8,566 bases of DNA from JANOGU01 sp964499865 (GTDB lineage Bacteria > Pseudomonadota > Alphaproteobacteria > Rhodobacterales > Rhodobacteraceae), in contig CAZCPY010000128.1 of the NCBI GenBank assembly GCA_964499865.1, positions 1-8,566 of the forward strand, read 5' to 3'. Position 1 is the first letter of the stretch. Every line of letters starts with the position of its first letter. The position numbers and the translations under genes are program-made. Below are positions 1 through 5,303 of this stretch, piece after piece. The notes below the pieces were generated by a model. That model had not been told where the DNA came from, did no database searches, and saw only the letters and a program-made list of their open reading frames with translations.

Positions 1-140
1 TCCATCGTCGCCTTGTCGGTCTCGATCTCGGCCAGGATCTGGCCCGACTTGACCGCATCGCCCTCCCTGACCAGCCACTTGGCCAGCGTGCCTTCCTCCA
101 TCGTGGGGGAAAGGGCCGGCATCAGAACCTGCGTTGCCAT
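1..140 (-). CDS. pdhB: Pyruvate dehydrogenase E1 component, beta subunit with N-terminal lipoyl domain (partial, 5' end only)
   Basis: Only the first 46 codons are inside the window; the gene continues beyond position 1. The visible protein is an N-terminal biotinyl/lipoyl domain: it begins MATQVLMPALSPTMEEGTL and contains the lipoylation motif ETDKATM with the acceptor lysine at residue 43. The E2 subunit (pdhC) starts with an almost identical domain. The assignment to E1-beta therefore rests on position, because in alphaproteobacteria the order is pdhA-pdhB-pdhC and pdhB carries its own lipoyl domain. The start ATG lies 12 nt after the pdhA stop and is preceded by AAGGGGA about 7 nt upstream, so the two genes are almost certainly one transcript. 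The E1 heterotetramer decarboxylates pyruvate with thiamine diphosphate in the cytoplasm. If the continuation lacked a transketolase-type domain, this would be E2 instead. Confidence 0.88.
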   Translation of the reverse strand, partial: MATQVLMPALSPTMEEGTLAKWLVREGDAVKSGQILAEIETDKATM

Positions 141-152
141 GGTGCTGTCCCC

Positions 153-1142
153 TTACGCGTAGATGTCGGTCCAGAGCTCGCCGAGCGGCGGCTCGGGGCT
201 GTCCTTGGAAAACTCGGCCGCCTCGTTGACGATGGCCTTGATCTCCTTGTCGATCGACTTGAGGTCGTCCTCGGAGGCAAGGCCCCCCTGCACCAGCAGG
301 TCGCGGACGTGTTCGATGCAGTCCTTTTCGGACCTGACCTTTTCCACCTCCTCGCGCGTGCGGTACTTGGCGGGGTCCGACATCGAATGGCCGCGGTAGC
401 GGTAGGTCATCATCTCGAGGATGTAGGGCCCCTTGCCCGCGCGGCAGTGCGCGGTCGCCTTGGCGCCCGCGGCCTTGACGGCCAGCACGTCCATCCCGTC
501 CACCTGCTCGCCCGGGATGCCGTAGGCCAGACCGCGGCCGAACAGCGTGGTGGACTTCGTGGACCGCCTGACCGAGGTGCCCATGGCGTACTGGTTGTTC
601 TCGATCACGAAGATCACCGGCAGGTCCCAGATCTCGGCCATGTTGTAGGTCTCGTAGACCTGGCCCTGGTTCGAGGCGCCGTCGCCGAAATAGGTGAAGG
701 TGACGTTGTCGTTGCCCTTGTAGCGGTCGCTCAGCGCCAGCCCGGCACCCAGCGGCACCTGCGCCGCGACGATCCCGTGGCCGCCGTAGAACTGCTTCTC
801 GCGGCTGAACATGTGCATCGAGCCGCCCTTGCCCTTGGAATAGCCCCCGCTGCGCCCCGTCAGTTCGGCCATCACGCCGCGCGGGTCCATCCCGCAGGCC
901 AGCATGTGGCCGTGGTCGCGGTAGCTGGTGATCCGCTTGTCGCCCTCCCTGGCCACCGCCTCCAGCCCCACGACGACCGCCTCCTGCCCGATGTAGAGAT
1001 GGCAGAAACCGCCGATCAGGCCCATCCCGTAGAGCTGCCCGGCCTTTTCCTCGAATCGGCGGATCAGCAGCATCTCGCGGTAGTAGTGCAGCAGTTCGTC
1101 CCTGGAAACGTTTGATTTCGCTTCCGGTTTCCTGGTGGCCAT
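153..1142 (-). CDS. pdhA: Pyruvate dehydrogenase E1 component, alpha subunit
   Basis: This is a complete 329-residue protein of the usual length for bacterial E1-alpha. It binds thiamine diphosphate and, with E1-beta, decarboxylates pyruvate and passes the acetyl group to the lipoyl arm of E2, feeding the TCA cycle. The thiamine diphosphate/Mg signature runs from GDGASNQG (residues 153-160) to ENN (181-183). The loop YRYRGHSMSDP (247-257) is the hallmark E1-alpha segment that contains the phosphorylation-loop serines in mitochondrial homologues. RRFEEKAG near residue 28 and GGSMHMF near 106 are also typical. The start is supported by GGGAGGA about 7 nt before the ATG. It is followed after 12 nt by pdhB. 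A promoter candidate and a 12-bp palindrome lie just upstream. No residue looks missing or broken. Confidence 0.97.
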   Translation of the reverse strand: MATRKPEAKSNVSRDELLHYYREMLLIRRFEEKAGQLYGMGLIGGFCHLYIGQEAVVVGLEAVAREGDKRITSYRDHGHMLACGMDPRGVMAELTGRSGGYSKGKGGSMHMFSREKQFYGGHGIVAAQVPLGAGLALSDRYKGNDNVTFTYFGDGASNQGQVYETYNMAEIWDLPVIFVIENNQYAMGTSVRRSTKSTTLFGRGLAYGIPGEQVDGMDVLAVKAAGAKATAHCRAGKGPYILEMMTYRYRGHSMSDPAKYRTREEVEKVRSEKDCIEHVRDLLVQGGLASEDDLKSIDKEIKAIVNEAAEFSKDSPEPPLGELWTDIYA

Positions 1143-1162
1143 GCGGCTGTCCTCCCGCGCCC

Positions 1163-1174
1163 GAACGATCGTTC
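1163..1174. promoter_or_regulatory. Perfect 12-bp palindrome in the pdhA leader, possible operator
   Basis: The sequence GAACGATCGTTC reads identically on both strands. It lies 20 bp upstream of the pdhA start codon, between the candidate promoter and the Shine-Dalgarno, and is directly followed on the plus strand by a second short palindrome, AACGTT (1175-1180). If the promoter at 1187-1216 is right, the palindrome covers the first transcribed bases, where a repressor would act. The binding protein is unknown. Pyruvate dehydrogenase genes are often controlled by GntR-type regulators such as PdhR, but this site does not match a motif I can name. Confidence 0.35.
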
Positions 1175-1186
1175 AACGTTAAACGA

Positions 1187-1216
1187 ATGCTAGCGCATCG
1201 GGGAAAGCGGGGCCAA
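1187..1216 (-). promoter_or_regulatory. Candidate sigma-70-type promoter for pdhAB
   Basis: On the minus strand TTGGCC (1211-1216) is followed after 18 bp by TAGCAT (1187-1192). Each box matches 4 of 6 bases of the TTGACA/TATAAT consensus. Transcription would start near 1180, giving a leader of about 40 nt that includes the palindrome at 1163-1174 and the Shine-Dalgarno. The hairpin terminator upstream (1267-1296) implies that pdhA needs its own promoter in this interval. The exact boxes are an inference. Confidence 0.4.
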
Positions 1217-1266
1217 GGGGAAAATGCCGCGCAAGCCCTGGCGTTCCTGCACGGCAGACATGCGAA

Positions 1267-1296
1267 GGCCCCGTCCGGCGGCTGCCGGACGGGGCC
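1267..1296 (-). terminator. Rho-independent-type terminator after the DUF2852 gene
   Basis: A perfect 13-bp GC-rich stem (arms 1267-1279 and 1284-1296, GGCCCCGTCCGGC and its complement) closes a 4-nt loop. It starts 24 bp past the stop codon of the gene at 1320-1820. On the minus strand the stem is followed by TTCGCATGTCTG, which has some T but no strong T-run. It therefore resembles the weak-tailed terminators common in GC-rich genomes. It separates the DUF2852 transcript from pdhAB. Confidence 0.7.
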
Positions 1297-1319
1297 CTGC
1301 GGGACGCCCCGGGGGGGGA

Positions 1320-1820
1320 TCAGTAGCCCGCGGCCGGGGCGGGCGGCGGTCCGGGCGTCCGGTCGGAGGCGTCTTCACGCGTCGCGTCGGCGCGGGCGCG
1401 GTCGTCCATGAAGGCGTCGAACTCCTTCTTGTCCTTGGCCTCGCGCAGCCGGTTCAGGAACGCCTCGAAGGCCTCCTGCTCGTCCTGCAGGCGGCGCAGG
1501 GTTTCCGCCTTGTAGGCGTCGAAGGCGGCATTGCCCGAAGACCGCAAGGTCGAGCGCGCGCTGAACGCGTGGAACAGGTCACGGCTGCGGTCTTGGCCGG
1601 GGGCGTTGCGGTGGCGGCGGGAACCGCAGGAACGGGTGAACATGCGTCTGCTCCAGATCATGTAGGCGAGAAGGGCAAGGCCGACGGGCCAGAACAGGAC
1701 GAAGCCCAGCACCGTGGCGGCGATCCAGGCCCAGCGGCCGCGGTCGTCGAGCCAGGCTTCCGCCCGGCGAAAGGCCCCGGCGATCCCGCCGGAAGGATAG
1801 GGGGTCGAGGCTGTGGTCAT
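1320..1820 (-). CDS. DUF2852 family membrane protein of unknown function
   Basis: This 166-residue protein has a conserved core recognised as DUF2852, a family common in Rhodobacteraceae and related alphaproteobacteria with no known function. One strongly hydrophobic segment (about residues 32-56, with WIAATVLGFVLFWPVGLALL) predicts a single membrane helix, followed by a basic stretch (RRHR near 68-71). The second conserved block (about 96-138) is charged and probably a long helix or coiled coil. The last 20 residues are rich in proline and alanine and probably disordered. The start is supported by GGAG 6 nt before the ATG. The gene is monocistronic: a strong hairpin follows it and a divergent intergenic region precedes it. 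The family assignment is from memory of the core sequence. Confidence 0.85.
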   Translation of the reverse strand: MTTASTPYPSGGIAGAFRRAEAWLDDRGRWAWIAATVLGFVLFWPVGLALLAYMIWSRRMFTRSCGSRRHRNAPGQDRSRDLFHAFSARSTLRSSGNAAFDAYKAETLRRLQDEQEAFEAFLNRLREAKDKKEFDAFMDDRARADATREDASDRTPGPPPAPAAGY

Positions 1821-1891
1821 TGCGGTCTCCAGGGCGTCGGATGAATGTTTAGGCGCTTCACATGACGCTAGATTGCCCTGCGGCGGCGGGA

Positions 1892-1925
1892 AATCAAGAG
1901 CGCATGTTAAGGAAATTCACATGCG
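1892..1925 (-). promoter_or_regulatory. Inverted repeat next to a possible -35 box upstream of the DUF2852 gene
   Basis: CGCATGT (1901-1907) and ACATGCG (1919-1925) form perfect 7-bp arms around an AT-richer 11-bp spacer, giving centre-to-centre spacing close to two helical turns. On the minus strand the repeat lies directly upstream of TTGATT (1892-1897), a possible -35 box, although no good -10 box follows at the right distance. The word TTCACATG in the right arm (1916-1923) occurs again at 1857-1864 in the same orientation. This is an operator-like arrangement; the regulator is unknown. Confidence 0.35.
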
Positions 1926-2282
1926 CCCCGCCGCTCGTGCTGGCCGCGCCGTCCGGCCGGTGCCAAGCTCCGCCCGCCCCGCCCGGATCAGCCGCGCCGG
2001 CGGCTCCGGGTCCGCGCGGTCAAGACGGCGCCGGCAGGGGCGGGACCTGCCCGCCCGGTGCGGGCCGATGCGATCCGGCAGGCTTTCGAACCCGGCAAGG
2101 CCCGGCATGGCATGGACCGCGAACCCGGCCTTGCGCGGCGGAAGGCCGGCGCAGGGATCGCATGCAGCCGGCGCGCCTTGCCCTGCCTCGGTTCGGGCAG
2201 GGCGGCGATGCGTGCCTCCGCTTGCGCGGCCTCCACCGGGGCGGTCCCGGCGGCAAGCCTGGCACCGGTGCGCCCGCCGATC
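1926..2282. other. Intergenic stretch without a convincing gene
   Basis: This is very GC-rich sequence between the divergent DUF2852 and metallopeptidase genes. Plus-strand frames give arginine/proline-rich translations with no recognisable family and no Shine-Dalgarno. On the minus strand two adjacent frames show third-position G/C preference in turn. The first, from about 2281 down to about 2130, reads VEAAQAEARIAALPEPRQG and onward. The second, from about 2130 to a stop at 1917-1919, includes GFAVHAMPGLAGFESLPDRI. This is what a frameshifted gene remnant would look like, but at this base composition it can also arise by chance. A hairpin (2180-2203) is listed separately. I see no tRNA, CRISPR or insertion-sequence end here. 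Confidence 0.4.
2180..2203. repeat. Isolated hairpin in the intergenic region
   Basis: GCCCTGCC (2180-2187) pairs perfectly with GGCAGGGC (2196-2203) around an 8-nt loop. Neither strand shows a T-run after it, so a terminator role is not supported. Its function is unknown and it may be chance structure in GC-rich DNA. Confidence 0.3.
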
Positions 2283-2288
2283 TATACC
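2260..2288 (+). promoter_or_regulatory. Candidate promoter placing transcription start at the metallopeptidase ATG
   Basis: TATACC (2283-2288) is the most AT-rich hexamer in this neighbourhood and matches 4 of 6 bases of the -10 consensus. A poor -35 candidate, TGGCAC, sits 17 bp upstream (2260-2265). The start codon at 2296 begins only 7 nt after the -10 box, so the mRNA would begin at or within a base of the ATG. That fits the absence of a Shine-Dalgarno and suggests a leaderless transcript. Confidence 0.3.
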
Positions 2289-2295
2289 TCGACCC

Positions 2296-2775
2296 ATGAC
2301 CCCGCCCGACGCCACCGCCCCCGACGCTACCGCCCCCGACGCCACCGCCCCCGACGCCACCGCCCCCGACGCCACCGCCCCCGACGCCACTGCCCCCGAC
2401 GCCGCCCTGATCGAGACGCTGGCCCGGGCGGCGCTGGCCGACCTGCCGGACCCCTGGCGCACCGCCGCCGGCGCCGTCGTGCTGCGCGTCGAGGAGTTTC
2501 CGACCGACGCGATGCTCGATGACCTCGGGCTCGAGGACCCCTTCGAGCTGACCGGCCTCTACGACGGCGTGCCCCTGACCGAAAAGTCGGTCGGCGACCA
2601 GCCGCTCAAGCCCGATGCGATCTGGCTGTTCCGCCGCCCGATCCTCGACGAATGGGCCGACCGCGGCAACGTCACGCTGCGGGAACTGGTGGCGCATGTG
2701 GTCGTGCACGAACTCGCGCACCACTTCGGCTGGACCGACGACGAGATCGCCGCCGTCGACCCCTGGTGGGAATAG
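2296..2775 (+). CDS. Minimal metalloprotease (MMP-like, Zincin_1/COG3824) with PDATA-repeat N-terminus
   Basis: This 159-residue protein belongs to the small predicted zinc-protease family with an MMP-like domain. The zinc site is VHELAHHFGWTDDE (137-150): H138 and H142 with catalytic E139 form HExxH, extended to HExxHxxGxxD with D148 as likely third ligand. Upstream core motifs typical of the family are LRVEEFPTD (63-71), DPFELTGLYDG (81-91) and LFRRPILDEW (111-120). The core starts near residue 38. Relatives usually have a short plain N-terminus, whereas here residues 4-36 are six and a half copies of PDATA, probably disordered. The ATG at 2296 is the only plausible start before the core, and it has no Shine-Dalgarno; a TATACC box just upstream suggests a leaderless message. 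No signal peptide is seen, so it is cytoplasmic. Substrate is unknown. An MBL-fold gene follows after 101 bp. Confidence 0.88.
   Translation: MTPPDATAPDATAPDATAPDATAPDATAPDATAPDAALIETLARAALADLPDPWRTAAGAVVLRVEEFPTDAMLDDLGLEDPFELTGLYDGVPLTEKSVGDQPLKPDAIWLFRRPILDEWADRGNVTLRELVAHVVVHELAHHFGWTDDEIAAVDPWWE
2305..2403 (+). repeat. 15-bp tandem repeat (6.6 copies) coding PDATA
   Basis: The unit CCCGACGCCACCGCC is repeated six times, followed by a 9-bp partial copy. Only two base changes are visible, both silent third-position C-to-T changes (GCT in copy 2, ACT in copy 6). The near-identity indicates recent expansion. Because the unit is five codons, gain or loss of copies changes the length of the metallopeptidase N-terminus without breaking the frame. 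Confidence 0.97.
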
Positions 2776-2845
2776 GCGCACAGCAACCCTGCACGCCTGC
2801 ACATCACGAACCCGCGCGCGGCGGTCCCCCGGCAGGCGTCCGCGC

Positions 2846-2851
2846 TATCCT
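2846..2851 (+). promoter_or_regulatory. Possible -10 box for the MBL-fold hydrolase gene
   Basis: TATCCT matches 4 of 6 bases of TATAAT and lies 25 bp before the ATG at 2877, which would leave a short leader containing the Shine-Dalgarno. No -35 box is recognisable at the proper distance (GGTCCC at 2823-2828). The gene could equally be read through from the metallopeptidase gene. No terminator is seen in the 101-bp gap. Confidence 0.2.
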
Positions 2852-2863
2852 TGCCCGAGCCAC

Positions 2864-2869
2864 AGGAGG
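2864..2869 (+). promoter_or_regulatory. Ribosome binding site fixing the MBL-fold hydrolase start
   Basis: AGGAGG, a full Shine-Dalgarno, sits 7 nt before the ATG at 2877. It decides this start over upstream in-frame starts and places a signal peptide at the N-terminus. Confidence 0.9.
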
Positions 2870-2876
2870 ACCCGCC

Positions 2877-3791
2877 ATGCTGACCCGCCGCCAGACCTTC
2901 ATGACCGCCGCCGCCCTGCCCGCCGCGCTCGCGCTGCCCGTGCGCGCCGAGGCGCCGCTGCTCGGCCCGTCGGCTCCCGCGCCCTTCCACCGCATCCGCC
3001 TTGGTGGCTTCGAGGTGACCGCGCTGCTCGCCGGCACCCGCACCCAGGACAAGCCGCAGGAGACCTTCGGGCTGAATGTCAGCGCCGAGGACTTCGCCCG
3101 CGTCTCGGCCGAGAACCGCATCCCGGCCGACCGCAGCCAGGGCTACTTCACCCCCACCGTGGTCAACACCGGGGCGGAACTCGTGCTGTTCGACACCGGG
3201 CTTGACCCCGCGGGCATCACCGGCGCGCTGGCCGCGGCGGGCTACACGCCCGGACAGGTGGATACGGTCGTGCTGACCCACATGCACCCCGACCACATCG
3301 GCGGTCTGGCGGGCGATGCCGGCCCCACCTTCCCCAACGCGCGCATCGTGACCGGCGCCGTCGAGCACAACTTCTGGACCGCCGAACCCAGCGAAGGCTT
3401 CACCGCCAAGGTCGCGCCGCTGAACGACCGCATCACCTTCGTCGATGACGGCGGCAGCGCCGGAGCGGGGCTGACGGCGATGGCCGCCTTCGGCCATTCG
3501 CCCGGCCACATGGGCTGGATGCTGGAAAGCGAAGGCCAGCGCCTGATGCTGACCGCCGACCTTGCCAACCATCCCGTCTGGTCGCTGGCCTACCCGGACT
3601 GGCAGGTGCGCTTCGACCGCGACAAGGCGGCGGCGGCGGCGGCGCGGCGGCGGGTGCTGGGGATGCTGGCGGCCGACGGGGTGCCGATGATCGGCTATCA
3701 CATGCCCTTCCCGGCGCTCGGCTATGTCGAAACCCGCGGCGACGGCTTCCGCTATGTGCCTGCGCTGTATCAATTCTCGATGAACGGGTGA
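2877..3791 (+). CDS. Exported MBL-fold metallo-hydrolase (methyl parathion hydrolase/lactonase-like)
   Basis: This 304-residue protein begins with an export signal: MLTRRQTFMTAAALPAALAL carries a twin-arginine pair (R4 R5) before a hydrophobic stretch and an Ala-rich cleavage area near VRAEA (22-26). The spacing RRQTF differs slightly from the Tat consensus RRxFLK. The fold is metallo-beta-lactamase with the full dinuclear zinc set: HMHPDH (H135, H137, D139, H140), H207 in FGHSPGH, D228 in TADLANH and H275 in GYHMPFP. The pattern NTGAELVLFDTG (97-108), then THMHPDHIGGL, resembles the methyl parathion hydrolase/OPHC2 and quorum-quenching lactonase branch, but the substrate cannot be read from sequence. 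Location is probably periplasmic. The gene follows the metallopeptidase by 101 bp and precedes the efflux pair by 69 bp. Residues 251-256 are six alanines encoded by identical GCG codons. Confidence 0.92.
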   Translation: MLTRRQTFMTAAALPAALALPVRAEAPLLGPSAPAPFHRIRLGGFEVTALLAGTRTQDKPQETFGLNVSAEDFARVSAENRIPADRSQGYFTPTVVNTGAELVLFDTGLDPAGITGALAAAGYTPGQVDTVVLTHMHPDHIGGLAGDAGPTFPNARIVTGAVEHNFWTAEPSEGFTAKVAPLNDRITFVDDGGSAGAGLTAMAAFGHSPGHMGWMLESEGQRLMLTADLANHPVWSLAYPDWQVRFDRDKAAAAAARRRVLGMLAADGVPMIGYHMPFPALGYVETRGDGFRYVPALYQFSMNG

Positions 3792-3810
3792 CGGCGCCCC
3801 GCGGGTGACG

Positions 3811-3839
3811 TTTCCGCCGCCCGGGCTAGCTGCTAGGGT
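3811..3839 (+). promoter_or_regulatory. Candidate promoter for the RND efflux operon
   Basis: TTTCCG (3811-3816) and TAGGGT (3834-3839) are 17 bp apart; the match to consensus is weak (3 of 6 bases in each box), so this is tentative. The -10 box overlaps a small palindrome, CTAGC-T-GCTAG (3826-3836), which could serve as an operator. GGGTGACG also occurs twice here (3786-3793 and 3803-3810). No regulator gene for the pump is present in the window. Confidence 0.3.
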
Positions 3840-3860
3840 CGCGGCAACGAAAGGACGACG

Positions 3861-5303
3861 ATGCGCTTCCTGCGGCGGGCCCTGACCGGTTTCCTGATGA
3901 CGGCGGCGACGCTGGCGCTGCTGGTGCTGGCCGTCGAGCGCATCGTCTCGGCCCGTCAGGAAACCGCCGATGACGGCGGCCGCCCGGCCGAGGAGCGCGT
4001 CTTCGCCGCCGCCGTCCTGCGCGCCGAGGCGCGCGCGGCGACCCCCGTCATCACCGTCTACGGCGAGGTGCGCGCCGCCCGCGCGCTGGAACTGCGCGCG
4101 GCCTCCGCGGGCCGCGTCATCGACCTGTCCGCCGGCTTTCGCGACGGCGGGCGCGTGACGGCGGGCGAGGTGCTCATGCGCCTCGACCCCGCCGAGGCGC
4201 AGGCCAGCCGCGACCTGGCCGCCGCCGGCGTCTCCGAGGCGCAGGCGCTGGCCGCAGAGACCGCCGCGGCACTGTCGCTGGCGCACGACGACCTTGCCGC
4301 CGCGCAGGCGCAGGCGGCGCTGCGGGCCCAGGCTCTGGACCGCCAGCGCGACCTTGACGCCCGCGGTGTGGGCAGTGCCGCGGCGGTCGAGGCGGCGGCG
4401 CTGGCGGCCTCGGCCGCCGACCAGGCGGTGCTGTCGCGCAGGTCCGCCCTGGCGGGGGCAGAGGCGGCGGTGGGCCGCGCCGCAAGCGGGCTCGAGCGCG
4501 CCCGCATCACGCTGGCCGAAGCCGACCGCGCGCTGTCCGAAACCGTGCTGACCGCGCCCTTCGACGGCGCGCTCGCCGGGGTGACGGTGATCCCGGGGCG
4601 CCTCCTGTCGCCCAATGAACGCCTGGGCGACCTGATCGACCCGGCGGTGCTGGACGTGGCCTTCCGCCTTTCGGCGCAGGATTTCGCGCGGCTGGCCGAT
4701 GCCGCGGGCAGGCTTCCCCCGCTCGGCATCAAGGTTGCGCTGGAAAGCGGCGGCACCGCCTTTGCCGCCGCGGGCCGCGTCACCCGCGTCTCTGCCGCCG
4801 TGGGCGAAGGCCAGACGGGACGCGAGGTCTTCGCCACGCTCGACACGGCTGCGGCGCTGCGGCCCGGCGATTTCGTGACCGTCACGCTGACCGAACCCCC
4901 GATCGCCGCCGCCGTCGACCTGCCCGCCACGGCGCTGGGGTCGGATGGCGCGGTGCTGGTGCTGGGCGCCGAGGACCGGCTGTCCCTGCTGCCCGTCACG
5001 CTGCTCCGCCGCCAGGGCGACCGCGTGCTGCTGGCGCCCGAGGGGCTGGCGGGCCGCGAGGTGGTCACCGACCGCGCGCCCGTGCTGGGGGCCGGCATCC
5101 GCATCCGACCCGTGCGCCCGGGCCAGGCCGGGGAAGCCGAGATGATCGACCTGTCGCCCGAACGCCGCGCCGCGCTGATCGCACAGGTGGAAGGCAACAC
5201 CCGCATGCCCGCCGACGCCAAGGCCAGGCTGCTGGCGCAGCTCAACGCCGACGGCCCGGTGCCCGCCCGCATCGTGGCCCGCCTCGAAGGGCGCGACGGC
5301 TGA
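3861..5303 (+). CDS. RND efflux periplasmic adaptor subunit (HlyD/membrane fusion protein)
   Basis: This 480-residue protein has the adaptor layout in order. There is an uncleaved or signal-anchor hydrophobic helix at about 9-27, and a first beta-barrel/lipoyl half at about 62-110 (VITVYGEVRAAR, then AGRVIDLS and LMRLDP). A long Ala/Gln-rich alpha-helical hairpin covers about 112-225. The second lipoyl half carries the signature LTAPFDGALAG (230-240), followed by beta-barrel and membrane-proximal domains to about 420. It would link the inner-membrane RND permease encoded next to an outer-membrane channel not found in this window. The start is supported by AAAGGA 5 nt before the ATG. The stop TGA overlaps the permease ATG by one base (TGATG), implying translational coupling. 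The charged tail (about 428-480, with LSPERRAALIAQVEGN) is longer than in E. coli AcrA-type adaptors and looks helical. Transported substrates are unknown. Confidence 0.93.
   Translation: MRFLRRALTGFLMTAATLALLVLAVERIVSARQETADDGGRPAEERVFAAAVLRAEARAATPVITVYGEVRAARALELRAASAGRVIDLSAGFRDGGRVTAGEVLMRLDPAEAQASRDLAAAGVSEAQALAAETAAALSLAHDDLAAAQAQAALRAQALDRQRDLDARGVGSAAAVEAAALAASAADQAVLSRRSALAGAEAAVGRAASGLERARITLAEADRALSETVLTAPFDGALAGVTVIPGRLLSPNERLGDLIDPAVLDVAFRLSAQDFARLADAAGRLPPLGIKVALESGGTAFAAAGRVTRVSAAVGEGQTGREVFATLDTAAALRPGDFVTVTLTEPPIAAAVDLPATALGSDGAVLVLGAEDRLSLLPVTLLRRQGDRVLLAPEGLAGREVVTDRAPVLGAGIRIRPVRPGQAGEAEMIDLSPERRAALIAQVEGNTRMPADAKARLLAQLNADGPVPARIVARLEGRDG

Noticed and set aside
309..1115. 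A 268-codon open frame on the plus strand opposite pdhA
   Set aside because: His/Val/Arg-rich mirror translation of pdhA with no motif; pdhA itself is certain.
2083..2098. tRNA T-arm-like TTCGAA motif
   Set aside because: The flanking bases do not form the 5-bp T stem and no acceptor or anticodon arms can be built around it.
2260..2275. Sigma-54 promoter suggested by TGGCAC
   Set aside because: The -12 GC element is not found at the required spacing after the GG.
1813..2295. Upstream in-frame extension of the metallopeptidase to a start near 1813
   Set aside because: The extra residues are Arg/Pro/Ala-rich with no similarity to the family, and the extension would overlap the DUF2852 start and both putative promoters. 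The ATG at 2296 fits the family size.
2305..2403. CRISPR array
   Set aside because: The 15-bp units are contiguous with no unique spacers and are in frame with the gene; it is a coding minisatellite.
2559..4286. A 575-codon open frame on the minus strand across the metallopeptidase and MBL genes
   Set aside because: Low-complexity Gly/Arg/His composition, no family motif, and it runs antisense to three well-supported genes.
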